Source: Acanthochlamys bracteata
Taxonomy: Eukaryota; Streptophyta; Magnoliopsida; Pandanales; Velloziaceae
Length of the DNA: 64,000 bases
Assembly (NCBI GenBank): GCA_019914995.1
Contig: CM034129.1
Coordinates: 2,307,725 to 2,371,724 of the forward strand
Reading direction: 5' to 3'
In this document: positions 59,101-64,000 of the stretch, in pieces
Position numbering within the stretch: the stretch's first letter is position 1
How the letters are laid out: every line of letters starts with the position of its first letter
Notes under the pieces: generated by a model
Database searches by the model: none
Told to the model about the DNA's origin: nothing
The model's input: only the letters and a program-made list of their open reading frames with translations
Translations under genes and position numbers: made by a program

Positions 59101-59277
59101 TGAGCATTATCGTGAAGCATTTGATGTTGTATATCTGGTAAGAGGTGATACCATTTTATATTACAGCATTTTGTGTTTGTTTGAGTATTCAGTTAATGAT
59201 TTTCCTCAAGACCTTTTATTGTACAGGATGATGCACCAATGCAAGGTGTTCTTGAGCTGGCATCTCAATTATGCTAG
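56147..59277 (+). CDS. 7-methylguanosine phosphate-specific 5'-nucleotidase (cN-III type), 293 aa
   Basis: Family role: a haloacid-dehalogenase-fold phosphatase that dephosphorylates pyrimidine and m7G monophosphates, the latter from decapped mRNA caps. Nine exons: 56147-56236, 56393-56453, 56538-56670, 57013-57136, 57631-57687, 57787-57883, 58224-58431, 59077-59137, 59227-59277, continuous in frame. HAD motifs: I ADFDGTLT with nucleophile D34 and acid D36; II FSAG with S146; III LLLGDHIGDLGM with D235/D239 for magnesium. The blocks YYHPLEIS and EEKTKLMEEWW are typical of the plant form. It ends DDAPMQGVLELASQLC. Intact; orthologue of Arabidopsis At2g38680 by memory. Confidence 0.93.
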
Positions 59278-60232
59278 TCCAACAAATAACCACCAACTAA
59301 TTTCTTGCCTTACTGTAACAAGTAGGAATATAGGATTTTGATCCTGGTGTGTTTGGAAATGATACTTTTCTGTAAAGTCAAAACCTTGGGCAGATTAATG
59401 TTTCATCCAAACAAGCTGAAAGCAAGGTATCTCACTTGGCCTCAAATCTCGTGAGAAGATATTTACTGTAAGAACAATGTGTTTTCGATATTATTTCTTA
59501 TTGGTGATTATGAGACCAGATTAATAGCCTTGATTTTTAACCTGTTACTGTTGAAAGCAGAATTTGCTTCCACCGACTATGGCTGTTTGATAGAAATGGT
59601 CTTCCGTATCATTTTTCTTAATGAAACTGCAGTCTAGTAGGTCATTGGAACTAACTGGCACTGAAATCATCTAAGACATGCGTTTTGGTTCTTTCTAGGA
59701 GAGTAATGCTAGGACAATAAAGAATACGTTTGCATATCAGTGCAAAACCTAAAACAAAGAACAGAAATTGGATGTTATCAGTAACTCCAAACAGGTTAAA
59801 ATAGCAAGTCATTCTCATCAGCACCTTTCATAATTGCCCGCACATGAGAGAGCTGTCCTCCACATCAAGTGAACTAATCTTTCCTGAGATGATCAGACAA
59901 AAGAGGGCAATGTCAAGGCAAGTATTCCTCAATCTGTAAGTCCAACTGGACTACTAAAAGGCCTAATGAAGTATATCATTGTAAAAACCATTAAAATGCA
60001 AGAACCAGGTGAAACACTTTCACAATTCTATACAGATGATAATGGTCCTTGGTTGTTAACAAAAGCGTAAAATCTGTTAGCAACTTTGTATTGCAAGGCG
60101 CACCGGTACTTAGGCTACCTTGCTTTTCAGCCAACATCAGGAATTAACACTGGTTAACTATTATGCAAAACACCAAAATAAAACCAACAAATACAAGGCC
60201 CCTCATTACATACATCAGAAAGTGCAGACATT
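59278..60232. other. Convergent intergenic region, no gene seen
   Basis: Holds the 3' UTRs of the nucleotidase gene (plus) and the NT-C2 gene (minus). No supported frame, RNA gene or repeat was noted. Confidence 0.5.
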
Positions 60233-63200
60233 CTATGCGACCTCCATTTGCAAGTTCACAGCAGGTGTTATTGAAAATGCTGCAGTAGCTAGTGGCTCCA
60301 AAGACGACTCTGTATAGTGAAACTCAATCTGGAGGCGGTGGTGCAGAGGCGTGCCGCCAATCAAACCCTTCTTGATATCAGCCTGCAACTCTCTAATGGG
60401 AATTGCTGCCAGGAAAGTTTTTATGTACTCTTTGCATGCCTCCTTTCCGCTGCAAATAACTTCCTCTTCATCAGTCTTGCCACAATCACTATTACTGTTG
60501 TTATCTTGTTCCCCACCTGTAGAATCTTCCTTTATTTTATTCTGTTGAGTCAGCTGGTTACCAGATCCAGCCGTCTCAGATGACTGTTTCACCTCCCCAG
60601 GCACTCGACAAATTGATGTATTGTCAGCAAACTTCAAGATGTAAGCTTGGTCGCAGCCTTCATAAAGTCTCTCTCCTAGAGTGTCAATAATGTAGTAAGC
60701 ACCCTCCTCAACCTTGAGGAGAAAGAAATGATCATTCCAACTCACAACATAGAGTTGATGTGCCCCACCAGCTTGACTGTCAGATGCAGCTTGGCTAATC
60801 TCTTCCCATATGCTGTCAAAAGACATTGCATCATGCAGGAACTCAAAGCCACTAACATCTTCAGTTCCCTCAGGGTGGAAAAACCCGATAAATGATTTCG
60901 CAGGATGGACAGAGAGAGGTCGAATCTTTGCCTCCAAAACTGTATCCAGATCAAAGTGCTTATCAGGAAAACGCTGACGATATGTCTCATTCTCACAAAG
61001 GTTCCTCCACTCTAGAGATCCCTCTCGGATGAGACTATCTAACTGAGATTTGATAGGCATCACTCCAGGGTTTTTCTGGAACCAGTCCGCAATCACTGCA
61101 ACAAGGGCTGTGCATGCACTCTCCCCAGCAGCTCGCTCACTTCTCTGGTCAATAGAAGCAAAGAAGACCTGTGCGCAGAGTTTCATACGACCATCACGAC
61201 TGAACACTTCCTTTGTTTCCCAGCGGCCAACAGCAAAATTATCATCTCCAAAGTCAGATATTGATGAACAGGTTGCTGTTGAACTATCATCCACTTCACG
61301 TCTCTGCAAAAAAATTGAAGGGGAAAAAAAAAGCTTCAACAACTATGAAGACCGAACTTTACGTGAACTCTGCATCAGTGAGAGCCTTACTTAGACATCA
61401 AAACATCATCCAACATAAGAACGGGACAAGCAAATAAAGGCTGTAAAGACTATAGATCATACCGCAAATGGGAGAGACTCATCAGAGGAGCTCATCTGAC
61501 GTCGATCAAAATCAATATCATCCCCACCATCTTCTCCATAATCTTTCTTCAAAAGAGGTTCACCCTTGGCTTTTGGAGATTTAAAGCTCAGTTTCCTTCT
61601 TTTCCATGGAAGGATGCTACGTTTTGGGTTCTGCAGCACAGACTGTTCAGGCAAAGAAGATGGCATTTCAATATGCGAGCGACCAACATCAGATCTTCGG
61701 TGGCTGTAGTAAATCCAGTCTTCATAGTCTGCATTTATCTTCATGTCAGAGAAAATTGAGCTACCAACGAAGTTAGCTGATGCCAGTGTACCATAGCTGA
61801 ATGACTTCCTAAAACTGTTATCCTCCTTGTCTTCTTCTGCATCAGCTTCCTCAAGATCATCATCGAGGGAGTCGGAATCAAATGGGTACGCATCTACATC
61901 TTCACTTTGAGCAGAGCATCTCCCTTCACTACCCTCATCATCTCCGCCTGTCTTCTTAGACTTTCGAGTCGACACAAAATCAGTAATCAGCTTAACCTTC
62001 ATCAAACCAGCTTTAAGAGCCGAAAGTTCTTCTTTCTTCAAAGCGGAAATCTCATCTTTCTCAAAGGGCAGAGTAGCACCAGGTGTTGGTGACAGAGGAA
62101 TGGGTATCATACACCTTTGCACTGTCTCTGATGTATCCTGAGAAGATCTTAGCTCCATTATGGTGAGGGTCAACTGCAATGGGGATGACATCGCTTATCA
62201 GGACTCCAATCAAAAAAGAGCACAAAAACCTTACTAAGATAAAATGTGGACAAATGAATATCTACTGGAACTGATTTCCTAATATTACAACTTTGCCTAT
62301 GAAGAAGAATACTTAGCCATGTAAATAAAATAAGCATCCATTTCTGAGTAATAAATCAGTATGTCCTGAAGTCAATATCTAGAAAATTAAACTCTTTGCA
62401 AACTAGAGTTGAAGTAATTCTTCTACTGCTAGTCTCATCTGTAACATATTGACCTATATTGACAATATTACTTGTCACATTGATGAAAACAACCAGAAAG
62501 AGAACGTCTCCATAAGTGATATGAAAGAGAGACATACATGAAGTGATGGAGGACGTTCAACAGAACTGCCCGAGGTCAGAAGTGGCAGATTGAGTTCAAC
62601 TTCTTCTCCAGCGTTTGAAGTGAATTCTGCCACATTCAAAGATGCTGCCCCAATAAGAGAGTCCCTGATCTTTGGTCCTAGATTAATAACCTACAACAAA
62701 ATTTAACCTAGAGTAAGAAACAATCAGTGAGCAAAGAATACTTTCTCAATTGACCTTCAGCATGTATACAACTACGCCCAAAATCTTCCTACATTACCCC
62801 AGTTGGAAGTCCAGAGTAGCACAAATGAAGCAAACTAAGACACTAACTTAGATTTTCAGTTCCATAACAGACAGCACAAAATAATATCAAAACTACCAAA
62901 TGCATATTCTCACAAGACCAAAAATTACAACTATCAAAAGGAGATTCAAAAGAAAGCAGTCCAAACATGAGCAAAGAACGCTAATTTGATGAATATGGGC
63001 AATTTTACCCAAGTACAAAAGCGCTAAGTAATGTTCACTTGTATGAAGACAAGAAATTACCCTAAACTACACTACAAAGCAACTAAATCATTCTAAACAC
63101 CCAATCCACAACAATTAATCTATGAAAGTAAGCAAAACAAAAACAGGAGCAAAAAGACTTGAGATTTGTATACATATACATGGAGAAGTCCGAGTAACCT

Positions 63201-63587
63201 GAAAGCGCTCCTAACAAAAAATTCCTTAACAGAAAACATTAATTAAAAATTGACAAAGTAACTTACACATAACACAAAGAAAGAAGAAGAAACTAGAGCC
63301 TACTGAACCAATAAATATCCGAAACTCAGTTACCTAACTCATAGAAACAAGAAATTCTATTCAATCACAACAGACCAAACACGAAACAACAGAAGGACAA
63401 TGTATTGAACAACACCTCCAAAAACCAGAAAAAAAATTAATCAAACACAATTCAAACAGCAAATCAGGAATGAATTTTCAAATAATAAAGTAAAGACTCA
63501 AAGAACAAACACGACCTTTTATCCAAGCCAAACTCCAGAACCACGATCGAGTAAAAATAAGCCGAAAAAATTAATCAACAAATTAAC

Positions 63588-63629
<42 letters not shown>

Positions 63630-63972
63630 TGACATTAAAAACAGAGAAGGCGATCTCGCATGGATGAAACGAGTTATCCTTGTTCGGCGTCAGGCTAACC
63701 AAACACTCGAACTCTTCGTTCCACTCAACTTCTCCTCCTCCATTCTTTTCGGTCACTTTCTCTTCTCTAGTTCTATTCCGCTTCACTCTCGACCGCCGCC
63801 GCAGCGCTCCCAACGCCGTCGCCCTCGATCCTTTCCACTGAATCTCCACGGCTGCTCCCAAATCCATCTCCATCGAAGTGGTCCCCACAACCCCCGTCGC
63901 CCGTTTCACCACCAGCCGGACGTTAAACTTCCGCGACGGCCATGGCCGCCACTTGATCATCCTCGCCACCAT
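60233..63972 (-). CDS. NT-C2 (EEIG1/EHBP1 N-terminal) domain protein, 759 aa
   Basis: Four exons: 63972-63628 (115 codons), 62690-62538 (51), 62173-61463 (237), 61303-60233 (356 plus stop), all phase 0. The start MVARMIKWRPWPSRKFNVRL is typical of the plant family that includes At5g04860 and At2g25460, some of which are mislabelled splicing factor 3A subunit. Exons 1-2 encode the NT-C2 domain (EWNEEFECLVSLTP, IAFSVFNVN, then GAASLNVAEF and NLPLLTSG). The middle is Ser- and acid-rich, with a WKRRKLSFKSPK basic patch. The C-terminal exon has a conserved globular block, GRWETKEVFSRDGRMKL to FFLLKVEEGAYYIIDTLGER. The NT-C2 domain is thought to target membranes; the cellular role in plants is unknown. 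The in-frame codon before the ATG is not ATG. Confidence 0.88.
63592..63624. repeat. (GA)n microsatellite beside the NT-C2 exon 1 donor
   Basis: About 16 GA units. Read on the gene strand it is (CT)n starting 3 bases inside intron 1, directly after the GTA of the donor. Confidence 0.95.
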
Positions 63973-64000
63973 TAAAATCAAAATTAACCGATTCCGTTCC

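Noticed and set aside
1-64000. tRNA or rRNA genes, CRISPR arrays, organellar insertions or intact transposase/reverse transcriptase genes
   Set aside because: None could be seen; no cloverleaf with a GTTCGAAT-type arm, no regular spacer array and no transposon protein motifs were found by reading both strands.

Overview
The window is nuclear DNA of a flowering plant, most likely a rosid or other core eudicot. The coding regions are split by many GT-AG introns, the spacers are AT-rich and full of short foldback elements, and every gene can be read against a recognisable land-plant family. No intact transposon protein, organellar block, tRNA, rRNA or CRISPR array is visible. The species cannot be read from the sequence alone.

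Layout, left to right. (1) 1-7.5 kb: the 5' part of a chloroplast RNA-binding protein (CP33-like, minus, cut by the left edge), a GCK-domain protein (plus) sharing a short divergent promoter with it, and the 60S-export GTPase LSG1 (minus, seven exons). (2) 8-17.7 kb: the chloroplast outer-envelope Omp85 barrel OEP39/OEP36 (plus, eleven exons), an F-box remnant, and a degenerate NF-YA gene (minus) that still carries a miR169-type target site. (3) 17.7-23.4 kb: a gene-poor, repeat-bearing stretch. (4) 23.4-37.8 kb: a secreted cysteine-rich protein of unknown function (Expp1-like, minus), a KT/KD-type sugar-phosphate translocator-like carrier (plus), and an IQ67-domain calmodulin-binding protein (minus). 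(5) 37.8-50.9 kb: the farnesylatable HSP40 J3/J2 (plus) with heat-shock-element-like sites, an ATL RING-H2 E3 ligase (plus), a small phytocyanin lacking both copper histidines (minus), an ML-domain lipid-binding protein (plus) and a glutaredoxin pseudogene (plus). (6) 51.8-64 kb: an MBD10/11-like methyl-CpG-binding-domain protein (minus) whose first intron holds two foldback MITEs, a 7-methylguanosine-phosphate-specific 5'-nucleotidase (plus), and an NT-C2/EEIG1-EHBP1 domain protein (minus) ending near the right edge.

The genes are independent eukaryotic loci, not an operon. From memory, the order ML protein - J3 - Expp1-like - OEP39 resembles the Arabidopsis At3g44100-At3g44160 block, which suggests conserved microsynteny. 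I see no convincing new multi-gene system. The observations most worth a second look are the 72-bp duplication of a 3' splice site in OEP39, the NF-YA pseudogene that keeps its miR169 site, the paired foldback MITEs in the MBD intron, the twin CX9C pattern in the GCK protein, and the copper-site loss in the phytocyanin.

Exon boundaries were worked out by hand from splice consensus, reading-frame continuity and family knowledge; no alignment or expression data were available.
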